Origin: RCIO01 sp035555795
Lineage (GTDB): Bacteria; Pseudomonadota; Alphaproteobacteria; Rhizobiales; Rhizobiaceae
DNA: 59,347 nt
Direction: 5' to 3'
Assembly (NCBI GenBank): GCA_035555795.1
Contig: DATMGE010000068.1
Location: 1 to 59,347, forward strand
The translations under genes and the position numbers were made by a program. Shown here in pieces: positions 8,452 to 15,981 of this stretch. The first letter of the stretch is position 1; every line of letters begins with the position of its first letter. Under the pieces are notes generated by a model, which ran no database searches, was not told where the DNA came from, and worked only from the letters and a program-made list of their open reading frames with translations.

Positions 8452-9174
8452 TCATCCCCTGGCATCGCTGATGATCTCGAAGGTGCCGACAATCATACGC
8501 TGGGCGTCGAAGGGCATCGGATTGTCCTTCATATGCGCCTCCATCTCCGCAAAGAGCCTTTGCTGCCCTGTCAGCCGGGTCGCCTTGTCAGGCCATTCTA
8601 CCCACGAGAAGATGACGGTTTCATCGTCCTGCGCCTTCACCGAGCGAGGGAAATCCGTCACCTTGCCCCTGGAGACGTCCACCCCCCAGCATTCAACCAC
8701 GCGCAGCGCTCCCGCGCGCAGGAAGAGCGGTGCGGCCTTGTCGGCATGGACGATGAACTTCTCCTTGTTGAGTGTGGGCACGGCACCGACGAAGCCTTCG
8801 ACATAGCCGGCCTTGCCGGCGCCGCCGCGATCCACGACCGGCTCGAAACCGCCGAAGATCATGCGCCGGCCATCGAAGGGCATCTCGCCAATCTCGGCTG
8901 CGCTCGCCTCGCTCATCATCTCCGCCGACGCGGCATCGCGCGTCGCCCGGTCGGCATATTCTATCCAGCCGAAGCTGATCGCTTCGTCCTCCTTCGCCGC
9001 CACTGCCCGGTAGAAATCCGTCTTCTCCCCTTTCGGGACATCGTCACCCCAGGCGTCCACGATCCGCGCGGCGCCGAATTGCCCGAAGACATGCCCGGCA
9101 CGTCTTGCATGGCCGAGAAACGCCTCACGGTTGGCGACGGGAATGGCAGCCACAAATCCTTCGACAAAAGCCAT
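8452..9174 (-). CDS. Tandem DUF1428 protein
   Basis: A protein of about 240 residues built from two DUF1428 repeats. Repeat 1 starts MAFVEGFVAAIPVANREAF and repeat 2 starts AGYVEGFVGAVPTLNKEKF. Both contain a W-G-D/V-D-V segment, F-x-W-x-E-x-x-D-R/K-A-T and P-F-D-x-x-R-M-I-x-G. Family members are usually single repeats of about 120 residues, so this is a fusion or duplication. The start is set at ATG 9174, which aligns with the second repeat; GTG at 9186 is also possible. DUF1428 has the ferredoxin-like ABM fold. Function unknown. Confidence 0.82.
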   Translation of the reverse strand: MAFVEGFVAAIPVANREAFLGHARRAGHVFGQFGAARIVDAWGDDVPKGEKTDFYRAVAAKEDEAISFGWIEYADRATRDAASAEMMSEASAAEIGEMPFDGRRMIFGGFEPVVDRGGAGKAGYVEGFVGAVPTLNKEKFIVHADKAAPLFLRAGALRVVECWGVDVSRGKVTDFPRSVKAQDDETVIFSWVEWPDKATRLTGQQRLFAEMEAHMKDNPMPFDAQRMIVGTFEIISDARG

Positions 9175-9197
9175 CGAATATCTCACCCGTCTCCGCT

Positions 9198-9584
9198 TCA
9201 GTCCGCATCCGGCATCTGGTTGATATGGAGGATATTGCCGTCCGGATCCCTAAACCAGACGAGCTTCATGCCGTCGGCATGATGGATGTGGTCGCGGAAT
9301 TCGCCGATTTCAGGATAATGCTCGAAGACGACGCCCTTCGCGGCAAGGTCGGCCACGATCGCATCGAGCTCGTCTTCGACATCCCATACGACAGCGTTGG
9401 CACGGTTCGTGCCGGCCGTATCCGAGCGGTAGACGACGAGATGCGTGGCGCCGGTGCGGAAAACGATGACACCGTCCATTCCCTCCTGCACCGGCTCGAG
9501 GCCCAGCACGTCCGAATAGAAGCGCCTCGCGCGCTCAATGTCGGAAACGGCGATGATCGCCGAGGAATCCCTGTCCTTTAGCAT
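9198..9584 (-). CDS. VOC-family protein
   Basis: A 128-residue single VOC domain: SSAIIAVSDIERARRFYSDVLGLEPV at the N-terminus, then GATHLVVYRSD and the C-terminal VWFRDPDGNILHINQ strand that normally carries the metal-binding Glu/His pattern. GGAGGAGG lies just before the ATG at 9584. It is the first gene of the same-strand VOC/DUF1428/DUF1801 run (9584 down to 6696), so transcription probably begins upstream of it. Substrate unknown. Confidence 0.86.
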   Translation of the reverse strand: MLKDRDSSAIIAVSDIERARRFYSDVLGLEPVQEGMDGVIVFRTGATHLVVYRSDTAGTNRANAVVWDVEDELDAIVADLAAKGVVFEHYPEIGEFRDHIHHADGMKLVWFRDPDGNILHINQMPDAD

Positions 9585-10224
9585 AACCTCCTCCTCCGTG
9601 GTCGGCTTGGCTATAAGGTTGATATCAACATGTCTGGTTCATGTCCACCCAAGTGCCGAATCACGAAATCATACCGGTCGAAACGACGATCTTCGGATCG
9701 TGACCACTGCCTGCACGTGCACCGCGCCGCGCATGCTTGCCCGACGTTTCGACGAAGCGCTACGCCGGCTGGGCCTGAAAAGCCGGAAGCCAGATTCACG
9801 GATTTCGTGTATTTCGTGGAGGGGTATTGGCTGGAGACCGTGGACTGAAACTCAAATCAATGAGCGAAGAGGAGAAGCAGGGCCTCACCGCCGTGTACGC
9901 GGAGAGTGGCGGCTGAATGGCTGCCCGGGCGCTACGCCAGCACGGAGGCGGCGTTCGACAAGCTGGCAATTTCGGTGGAGGGTTCTGCGTCGCCGACAGG
10001 GCTGCTGGCATGTGCGCGCTGAGCCCGAAGAGCACTTCCAGGAAGTACCGTGATCTCGCGGCAAAAGCCCTATCTGCCCGAAGGGCGAGATGGACCGGTT
10101 CGTTATCCATTCGGTTCTGGGGTAGCCGGCATGGCGGAGCAAGCAGGGACGCTTCAGAAATGTGAAGTGCAGCCAGAGACCCCCGAGGGCGCGACCCGGT
10201 GACAACGCCAATATTGTCCTGACC
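9585..10224. other. Intergenic region with decayed gene fragments
   Basis: This 640-bp gap has no intact gene. Besides the MarR fragment (listed separately), reading frame pieces at 9800-9842 (DFVYFVEGYWLETVD) and about 9918-10020 (EWLPGRYASTEAAFDKLAIS) look protein-like but are broken by stops and frame changes. I could not identify their parent family. Confidence 0.5.
9684..9785 (+). pseudogene. MarR-family regulator, N-terminal remnant
   Basis: One frame encodes TTACTCTAPRMLARRFDEAL followed by RRLGLKS. This matches the N-terminal helix of MarR regulators that start with a Cys-rich TCxAxR segment and an R-x-F-D-x-x-L-x-x-x-G-L pattern. The helix-turn-helix and the rest of the domain are absent: the sequence diverges right after the LGLKS point. 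No credible start codon or ribosome site serves it. It appears to be a leftover of a deleted regulator. Confidence 0.55.
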
Positions 10225-11568
10225 TTATTTCAGCTCTACAGCGATACGGGCGCACTGGCTGCGGATTTCCGCGATGGCGTCGATCTCGAAGAATGTTCCG
10301 CGCGTCAGCGGGCCCACCGCATAAAGGCCGGGCATCGGGCGGCCGTTCGCGCCGATCGCCATGCAGCCGGGTGTCACGTCGAGCCCGATCCGCAAAGGGT
10401 CGGGCCGGATGGTTCCCCGCGCCAGCAACGACCTGACCGGCTCGACCGAGGTCGCGCCGATATCCTTGGCAAAGCCGGTGCAGTCGTAGATGCGCCCGCA
10501 GGGGATGGTTTCGATTTCCGAGGAGCCGCGCTGGCGCAGGGTCAGCCCGAGGCCGTTCGCGTCCTCCGTCACCCCGGTTACCTTTCCCGCGACCAAACGC
10601 AGGCGGCCGGCCGCTACGGCTTCGCTGGCCCTGGCATGAATATCGGGCGGTATACGGTGGCGGTGGATGTCCCACCATGCCTTGGTGTGTTCCCAAAAGC
10701 GCCGCTTGGCCGAGATCGGCCAGTTCTGCCAGATCATCTGGTTGAATGGCCGCAAGCCGTCGACCACGTCGCGCCAGTCGCCGCCTTCCCTCTCGCACTC
10801 CTCGACCAGCGTGGCGAACCAGCGCACGAAATAGGAAAGCTCGGTGCCGAGCGGAATGTCGGCCGCATCGAGCCTGATCGGATTGCGCCTCCCGCCATGC
10901 GGCAGAGGAAACAGGCCGCGCCGCGAGATCGCGACGATCTCACCGCGATGGCCATGCGCCTCCAGCGTCAGCCAGGCGTCGATCATGCTCAATCCGCTGC
11001 CGAGGATGACCACGCGCTCATCAGGGCCGACCGTCGGCGTCTCCTCAGCGCAAAGCCGCGTTGCAAATGGCTGACGCGGAGTGGGATCAGGATCATGCCC
11101 GGTGGCGAGGAACACCATATGGGCGGGAATGCTCGTCCCGTCGGCCAGTTGCACATCGAAGCCGCTTGGCAGCGGCAGGACGTTGACGCATTCATTGGTC
11201 ACCCTGCGCAGGCGGCCGGATGCCCCCTGCCCGGCGACCAGCCCCTCGAAGAGGTCCGACAGGTAGCGGCCATAGGTTTCGCGCGGCAGGAAAATGTCGC
11301 CATTGCCCGCCGCATCCACATGGGTTCGGCAATACCAGTGCCAGAAATGGAGCGGATCGTCTGCATAGGCGCCCATGCGCGATGCCAGCACGTTGAGGCG
11401 ATGATCGGGCAGCCGCGTGGAATAAGCCAACCCCGCGCCCACTTCCTCGCGCTTCTCGATCAGGGTGATGCGGTCCTTGAGACCGGCCTTGACGAGATGC
11501 GCGGCCAGGATGACGCCGGTTGCGCCGCCGCCGACGATCACGATGGATTTGCCGCCATGTTCACTCAT
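10225..11568 (-). CDS. FAD/NAD(P)-binding protein (COG4529 / YdhS type)
   Basis: A 447-residue flavoprotein. The Rossmann dinucleotide motif IVIVGGGATGVILAAHLV lies at residues 9-26, followed by an acidic strand end (LIEK), and the second motif VVILGSGLSMID is near residue 195. The segment AGLAYSTRLPDHRLNVLA and DPLHFWHWY are diagnostic of the NAD_binding_9 (COG4529) family. No membrane segment is apparent. It lies 40 bp downstream of the Rrf2 regulator on the same strand. Members occur near sulfur and iron acquisition genes, but the reaction is unknown; a role as electron donor is a possibility only. Confidence 0.85.
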   Translation of the reverse strand: MSEHGGKSIVIVGGGATGVILAAHLVKAGLKDRITLIEKREEVGAGLAYSTRLPDHRLNVLASRMGAYADDPLHFWHWYCRTHVDAAGNGDIFLPRETYGRYLSDLFEGLVAGQGASGRLRRVTNECVNVLPLPSGFDVQLADGTSIPAHMVFLATGHDPDPTPRQPFATRLCAEETPTVGPDERVVILGSGLSMIDAWLTLEAHGHRGEIVAISRRGLFPLPHGGRRNPIRLDAADIPLGTELSYFVRWFATLVEECEREGGDWRDVVDGLRPFNQMIWQNWPISAKRRFWEHTKAWWDIHRHRIPPDIHARASEAVAAGRLRLVAGKVTGVTEDANGLGLTLRQRGSSEIETIPCGRIYDCTGFAKDIGATSVEPVRSLLARGTIRPDPLRIGLDVTPGCMAIGANGRPMPGLYAVGPLTRGTFFEIDAIAEIRSQCARIAVELK

Positions 11569-11608
11569 GCCGTGAACCTCAGGGAGACGGCATGCGTGCC
11601 CTCATCAA

Positions 11609-12058
11609 TCAGGCCTGCTGCTGAAGCTCGATATCCAGCGCATCGTCCGTTGCGTCGCGCATCTCGGCCAGCGTGCGGTTGTCCAGCACCTCGGCAATGG
11701 CGTTGCGCACTTCCAGCATCATGTGCCGCACCTGGCAGGTGGCCTCGTCGCAATCCTCGCACCGCTCGTAGCGGGTGCGGCTTGCGCAGGGAAAGGGCGC
11801 GAGCGGCCCGTCCAGCACGCGCACCACATGCCCGACCTTGATCTCGTCTGCCGGCCGCGCCAGCCGGTAGCCGCCCTCCTTGCCCTTGCGGCTTTGCACG
11901 AAGCCGGCATTGCGCAATTCGACCAGGATCGCGTCGAGGAATTTCTTGGAGATGTTGTTGCGCGTGGCGATGTCGTTGACGAAGGCAAGCTGCCCGGCCG
12001 GAAGATAAGCGAGGTCGACAAGCGCCTTCAGCCCGTACTTCCCTTTCCTGGTCAACAT
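11609..12058 (-). CDS. Rrf2-family transcriptional regulator, candidate sulfur-regulon controller
   Basis: A 149-residue Rrf2 protein with start MLTRKGKYGLKALVDLAYL. The winged helix spans residues 1-70 with the typical IATRNNISKKFLDAILVELRNAGFVQSRKG recognition region and GGYRLARP wing. Four cysteines (C91, C100, C103, C108) fall in the segment where IscR, NsrR and RsrR bind an Fe-S cluster, but with different spacing. The frame stays open 81 nt upstream; ATG 12058 is preferred because it matches the family N-terminus. It sits beside msuE and a sulfonate operon, as CymR-like Rrf2 proteins often do, so control of sulfur genes is inferred. Confidence 0.87.
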   Translation of the reverse strand: MLTRKGKYGLKALVDLAYLPAGQLAFVNDIATRNNISKKFLDAILVELRNAGFVQSRKGKEGGYRLARPADEIKVGHVVRVLDGPLAPFPCASRTRYERCEDCDEATCQVRHMMLEVRNAIAEVLDNRTLAEMRDATDDALDIELQQQA

Positions 12059-12209
12059 GGTGCTGCGAAATTCCCGAGGACTGGCCGCGGACGGCCGAGG
12101 CTGCGCGCTCGCCACGAATCCGGCGCTGTCCGGCCGCATTCGGGCACGCCAGACAACTAATATCCAGCAATCTTCTATACAACCTCAAAATCATTGATTT
12201 TTTACTGCT

Positions 12210-12800
12210 TCACGCAGCGGTTGCGGGGCGTATCGCCACGTCCGGCGATCGGTTGATCCGCCGGGCCGCAAGCAGCGCGCCAAGCTGGGCGCCGGCCTGG
12301 TCGATCCTTTCGAGGGCCGCAGCATCACTGGGCTTGCCATTCTCGAACTCATGTTCGCTGAGGTAGACGGAGGTGGGCACGGTCAGTGCGGAGAAGAAGC
12401 CGAACAAGGGCCGCATCTGGTGCTCCACCACCAGACCGTGGCGATGGCCGCCGCCTGTCGCGCCCACGACGACGGGCTTGCCCGCGAGGCTGTTCGGCGA
12501 AACGAAATCGAACAGATGCTTGAACAGGCCGGTATAGGAGCCCTTGTAGACAGGCGAGATCGCGATGATCGCATCGGCCTGTTCGATCGCATCGACCACG
12601 CGGCGGGCATCATCCGACAGTTCGGACCGCGCAAACGCCGCGCCCAGTCCCGGTCCGGCATCGATGATGTCGAAGCTCGTCAGATTCAGGTCGATCCGCC
12701 TGCGCGTCGCAGCCGCCACCGCATGCGCCAATGCGAGCGATTTGGACGGTCGGTTCACGCTTCCCGAAATCGCCACCACCGTGGACACAGCCTGTGGCAT
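12210..12800 (-). CDS. msuE: NADPH-dependent FMN reductase (MsuE/SsuE type)
   Basis: A 196-residue flavodoxin-fold reductase. The phosphate-binding loop is AISGSVNRPSKS (residues about 9-20). The P-V-Y-K-G-S-Y-T-G motif and the C-terminal-domain hallmark ATGGGHRHGLVVEHQMRPLF identify the MsuE/SsuE family, which supplies FMNH2 to two-component monooxygenases. The start chosen is ATG 12800, which has GGAG 8 nt upstream; ATG 12812 is an alternative. A copy of the shared quasi-palindrome (12823-12839) lies directly upstream. It is the likely reduced-flavin source for the two LLM monooxygenases and the SfnB/DszC-like enzyme nearby. Confidence 0.9.
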   Translation of the reverse strand: MPQAVSTVVAISGSVNRPSKSLALAHAVAAATRRRIDLNLTSFDIIDAGPGLGAAFARSELSDDARRVVDAIEQADAIIAISPVYKGSYTGLFKHLFDFVSPNSLAGKPVVVGATGGGHRHGLVVEHQMRPLFGFFSALTVPTSVYLSEHEFENGKPSDAAALERIDQAGAQLGALLAARRINRSPDVAIRPATAA

Positions 12801-12822
12801 CGCATTCTCCATCAACTTTATG

Positions 12823-12839
12823 TCTATCAGATTAGTAGA
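12823..12839. promoter_or_regulatory. Shared sulfur-region operator, site A (upstream of msuE)
   Basis: TCTATCAGATTAGTAGA has inverted TCTA/TAGA ends 9 bp apart. It matches sites B (23375-23395) and C (22017-22037) in arm sequence and in the 9-bp spacer. It starts 22 bp upstream of the msuE start codon, where a repressor or activator would act. Confidence 0.6.
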
Positions 12840-12941
12840 GTTTTGTGTCGGACGGAAGGATATCGATCTCAATCGCTGCTGCCGGTGGACAGAAGAATCC
12901 GCAAACCGCCTTCGAGCGGGATTTCCATGCTCGACACGCAT

Positions 12942-12978
12942 GGTCCCGGGCTGCGCTGCGAACCACGCGCCCGGGACC
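12942..12978 (-). terminator. Strong hairpin downstream of tctC
   Basis: Ten-base arms GGTCCCGGGC / GCCCGGGACC enclose a 17-nt loop, starting 22 nt after the tctC stop. No clear U-tract follows, so it may be a 3'-end stabiliser or a Rho-assisted terminator for the nine-gene sulfur operon. Confidence 0.45.
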
Positions 12979-12999
12979 GTTCGGCCTTGGGAGGGCAGC

Positions 13000-13971
13000 C
13001 TAGTTCACTGCCGGAATATTGTTGGCCTTGATGACCTCGGCCCATTTCGCGATACCCGACGAGATGACCTTGCCTAGTTCCTCGGGCGTGCCGCCGACCG
13101 GTTCGAATGCCTGCTCCACGAGCTGCGCACGCGCGGCCGGGTCGGCGATCACCGCATTGATCTCCACATTCAGCTTTTCGACGATCTCCTTCGGCGTGCC
13201 CGCCGGCGCCACGAAGCCCTGCCAGGAGGTGAAGTTGAATTCGGGAACACGCTGCTCGACGAAGGTCGGCACGTCCGGCAGGGATGCGCTTCGCTCGCCG
13301 GGCGATACGGCCAGCGCCTTGAGCTTGCCGCTCTTGATGTGCGGCAGCGCGGGCGCCAGGGTCACGATGATCCCGTCGGCATGCTTGCCGAGCACGTCGG
13401 TCAGCGCCGGCTGCGCGCTCTTGTAGACGGCGGGTGTCACGTCGATGCCGGTGAGGTTTTCGAGCAGCAGCACGCCGAGCTGACCCGTGGTGCCGATCGC
13501 CGGCGAGGCCAGCGAGAGCTCGCCCGGCTTGCTCTTCGCCAGCGCCAGGAACTCCTGCAGCGTGCTCACCGGAATGTCCTCGTTCACCGCCAGCACCTGC
13601 GGTGCGGAGATGGCCTGGATCACCGGCGCAAAGCTCGTCTCGGCGTTGAAGGGCAGTTCCTTGAACAGCGTCTGGTTGATCGAGAGCGAGTCGCTGGTGC
13701 CGAGCAGCGTGTAGCCGTCCGGCGCGGCATTGGCGACATATTCGGTGGCGATGTTGCCGGCGCCGCCGGGCTTGTTCTCGACGATGACCGGCTGGCCGAC
13801 GCGCTGGCTCAGATATTTGCCGATAATGCACGCCAATATGTCGGGGCTGCCCCCGGGTGCGGCCGAAATCACGATGGTGATCGGCTTTTCGGGATAGTCC
13901 GCATGTGCGGCGAGCGGCGCCGCGACGAGGGCGGCAAGCGCGAGCGCGATCTTGGGAAGGAAAGTCGTCAT
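13000..13971 (-). CDS. tctC: Tripartite tricarboxylate transporter substrate-binding protein (Bug/TctC)
   Basis: A 323-residue periplasmic Bug-family receptor. A Sec signal peptide occupies residues 1-24 (cleavage after AAHA). The mature start YPEKPITIVISAAPGGSPDI is the classic Bug opening, and the GxxNIATEYVANAAPDGYTLL motif follows. These receptors bind small carboxylates or aromatic acids and feed TctAB. It is the last gene of the long sulfur operon and begins 3 nt after tctA. Its presence here suggests that the substrate or a desulfonated product carries a carboxylate, but this is inference. Confidence 0.92.
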   Translation of the reverse strand: MTTFLPKIALALAALVAAPLAAHADYPEKPITIVISAAPGGSPDILACIIGKYLSQRVGQPVIVENKPGGAGNIATEYVANAAPDGYTLLGTSDSLSINQTLFKELPFNAETSFAPVIQAISAPQVLAVNEDIPVSTLQEFLALAKSKPGELSLASPAIGTTGQLGVLLLENLTGIDVTPAVYKSAQPALTDVLGKHADGIIVTLAPALPHIKSGKLKALAVSPGERSASLPDVPTFVEQRVPEFNFTSWQGFVAPAGTPKEIVEKLNVEINAVIADPAARAQLVEQAFEPVGGTPEELGKVISSGIAKWAEVIKANNIPAVN

Positions 13972-13974
13972 TTG

Positions 13975-15522
13975 TCAGGCTCCATGATCTTGAGAGGCGA
14001 TTGCGGCAGGCGTCTCGGCGCTGCCTGAAGACTTGCGCAGGAAATCGGCGGCCGGCCGCCAGGCGAGCGCGGCCACGATCAGCACGGCCACGGCCAGAAG
14101 CGTCGCGCTGATGGGATTGGTGACGAAGACGGTGGCGTCGCCGCGCGACAGCACCAGCGCGCGGCGCAGATTCTCCTCCAGCATCGGGCCGAGGATGAAG
14201 CCCATCAGCAGCGGCGCCGGCTCGCATCCCGTCTTGATGAAGAAATAGCCGACGACCCCGAACAGGGCGGCAAGCCCCACGTCGTAGACGCTATTGTTGA
14301 GGCTGTAGATGCCGATCGAGCACAGAAGCAGGATGAGCGGGAACAGCAGCGAGTAAGGCACCTGCAAGACGCGCACCCAGAGCCGGATCAGGTTGAGATT
14401 GAGGAAGAGCAGCAGCGCATTGCCGATCAGCATCGAGGCGATCAGGCCCCAGAAGAGCTCCGGCCGGGTCGTCATCACATCCGGGCCGGGCGCGATGCCG
14501 TGGATCATCATGGCGCCCGCCATCAGCGCCATCACCGCGCCGGACGGCAGGCCGAGCGTCAGCAGCGGGATGAAATTGGTCTGTGCTGCGGCATTGTTGG
14601 CTGCCTCCGGGGCCGCCACGCCTTCGATCGCGCCATGACCGAAGCGCTGCGGCGTGCGCGAGATCTTCTTCTCCAGCGTATAGGCCGCGAAGGCGCCGAC
14701 GGCGGCGCCCGCCCCCGGCAGCACACCCAACGCCGCTCCGATGCCACTGCCGCGCACGATCGGCTTCCATGAATCGCGCAGGTCTTGTCGCGTCGGGAAG
14801 GCGTTCTTCACCTTCTGCGCCAGCTTGCCGTCGGCGGTGCCCTGTTCGAGATTGGCGATGATTTCGCCGAAGCCGAACAGGCCCATCGCCACCACGACGA
14901 AATTGATGCCGTCGCGCAGTTCCGGCTGGCCGAAGCTGAAACGGGCGATGCCGGTATAGACATCGGTGCCGACGATGCCGAGCAGCAGTCCGGCGAAGAT
15001 CATGGCTATGGCCTTCAGCGTGCCGCCCTGCGCCACCAGCAGCGAGGCGACGAGGCCGACCAGCATGAGCGAGAAATAGTCGGCGGGTCCGAATTTCAGC
15101 GCCGCCGCAACGAGGACCGGGGCCAGCGCGACCACGACCAGCGTGCCGAACACGCCGGCGACGAAGGAGCCGATGGCGGAGACGCCGAGCGCCGAGGCCG
15201 CCCGCCCCTGCTTGGCCATGGCATGCCCGTCGAGGCAGGTCAGCACCGCCGAGGTCTCGCCCGGCAGCTTGAGCAGGATCGCGGTGGTCGAGCCGCCATA
15301 TTGCGCGCCGTAATAGATGCCTGCGAGCATGATGAGCGCCGCTACTGGGTCGAGCCCGAAGGTCAGCGGGAGGAGAAGCGAGATCGTGACCACCGGGCCG
15401 ACGCCCGGCAGCACGCCCACCAGCGTGCCGAGCACCACGCCGACGAAGCAGAGCAGCAGGTTGACCGGCTGGATGGCGACGGCGAAGCCGCCCCAAAGAC
15501 CGGCAAAAGCGGAGAAATCCAT
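13975..15522 (-). CDS. tctA: Tripartite tricarboxylate transporter large permease TctA
   Basis: A 515-residue membrane protein with about 12 hydrophobic segments. Family motifs are GVLPGVGPVVTISLLLPLTF near residue 35, GGSTTAILLKLPGETSAV near 75, and GLPSGAVMALMAGAMMIHGI near 320, all characteristic of TctA. The ATG at 15522 overlaps the tctB stop by one base (TGATG), so GTG 15534 is less likely. It forms the channel with TctB and works with the Bug receptor encoded next. Confidence 0.93.
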   Translation of the reverse strand: MDFSAFAGLWGGFAVAIQPVNLLLCFVGVVLGTLVGVLPGVGPVVTISLLLPLTFGLDPVAALIMLAGIYYGAQYGGSTTAILLKLPGETSAVLTCLDGHAMAKQGRAASALGVSAIGSFVAGVFGTLVVVALAPVLVAAALKFGPADYFSLMLVGLVASLLVAQGGTLKAIAMIFAGLLLGIVGTDVYTGIARFSFGQPELRDGINFVVVAMGLFGFGEIIANLEQGTADGKLAQKVKNAFPTRQDLRDSWKPIVRGSGIGAALGVLPGAGAAVGAFAAYTLEKKISRTPQRFGHGAIEGVAAPEAANNAAAQTNFIPLLTLGLPSGAVMALMAGAMMIHGIAPGPDVMTTRPELFWGLIASMLIGNALLLFLNLNLIRLWVRVLQVPYSLLFPLILLLCSIGIYSLNNSVYDVGLAALFGVVGYFFIKTGCEPAPLLMGFILGPMLEENLRRALVLSRGDATVFVTNPISATLLAVAVLIVAALAWRPAADFLRKSSGSAETPAAIASQDHGA

Positions 15523-15971
15523 CACCAGGGCCACAATTTGAGAGGAATCTGGAGGGCATATCCGAAGATGCCGACCGAGAAGGCCGCCAGCCCCAGCGCC
15601 AGCAGCAGCGCGGTCCTGGCCGATGCCTGCCGTGTGAGCGCCAGCGAGCTGCCGACGAGCAAACCCGCCGCAAGCGCCAGCCCGAGCGCCTTGAGCGCCA
15701 CGGCAAACAGGACGACCGGCGCCAGCACCCCGATCAGCGGCCGCCAGGCCACGGTGCCGACGGCGACCGGAGCCGCAAGCCCGAAGACCCCGGCGCCCAG
15801 CAGCGTCAGAATGCCCCCGGCAAGCGCGGGAAACAGGCCAGGCCCGATATCGCGCAGGCTGCCCATCGAATAGCTGAACGCGTTGATCAGGAAGAACAGC
15901 CCGAGCCCGAGGAAGAACAGTCCCGCGAGCCCGTCGGCCGACAGGACACGGCTTGTCTTGCCGGCCGACAT
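15522..15971 (-). CDS. tctB: Tripartite tricarboxylate transporter small permease TctB
   Basis: A 149-residue membrane protein with four predicted helices: FFLGLGLFFLINAF, FPALAGGILTLLGAGVFG, VLFAVALKALGLALAAGLLV and LLLALGLAAFSVGIFGYAL. The GSLRDIGPGLFPALAGGIL motif is the TctB signature. The long frame upstream overlaps the desulfinase-like gene and is not used; ATG 15971 lies 11 nt downstream of that gene's stop. It is the small subunit of the TctABC system. Confidence 0.9.
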   Translation of the reverse strand: MSAGKTSRVLSADGLAGLFFLGLGLFFLINAFSYSMGSLRDIGPGLFPALAGGILTLLGAGVFGLAAPVAVGTVAWRPLIGVLAPVVLFAVALKALGLALAAGLLVGSSLALTRQASARTALLLALGLAAFSVGIFGYALQIPLKLWPW

Positions 15972-15981
15972 GGTGTGTCCC

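Noticed and set aside
12160..12185. Operator-like AT-rich stretch upstream of the Rrf2 gene
   Set aside because: Contains TTCTATAC and ACTAAT but not the arms with a 9-bp spacer.
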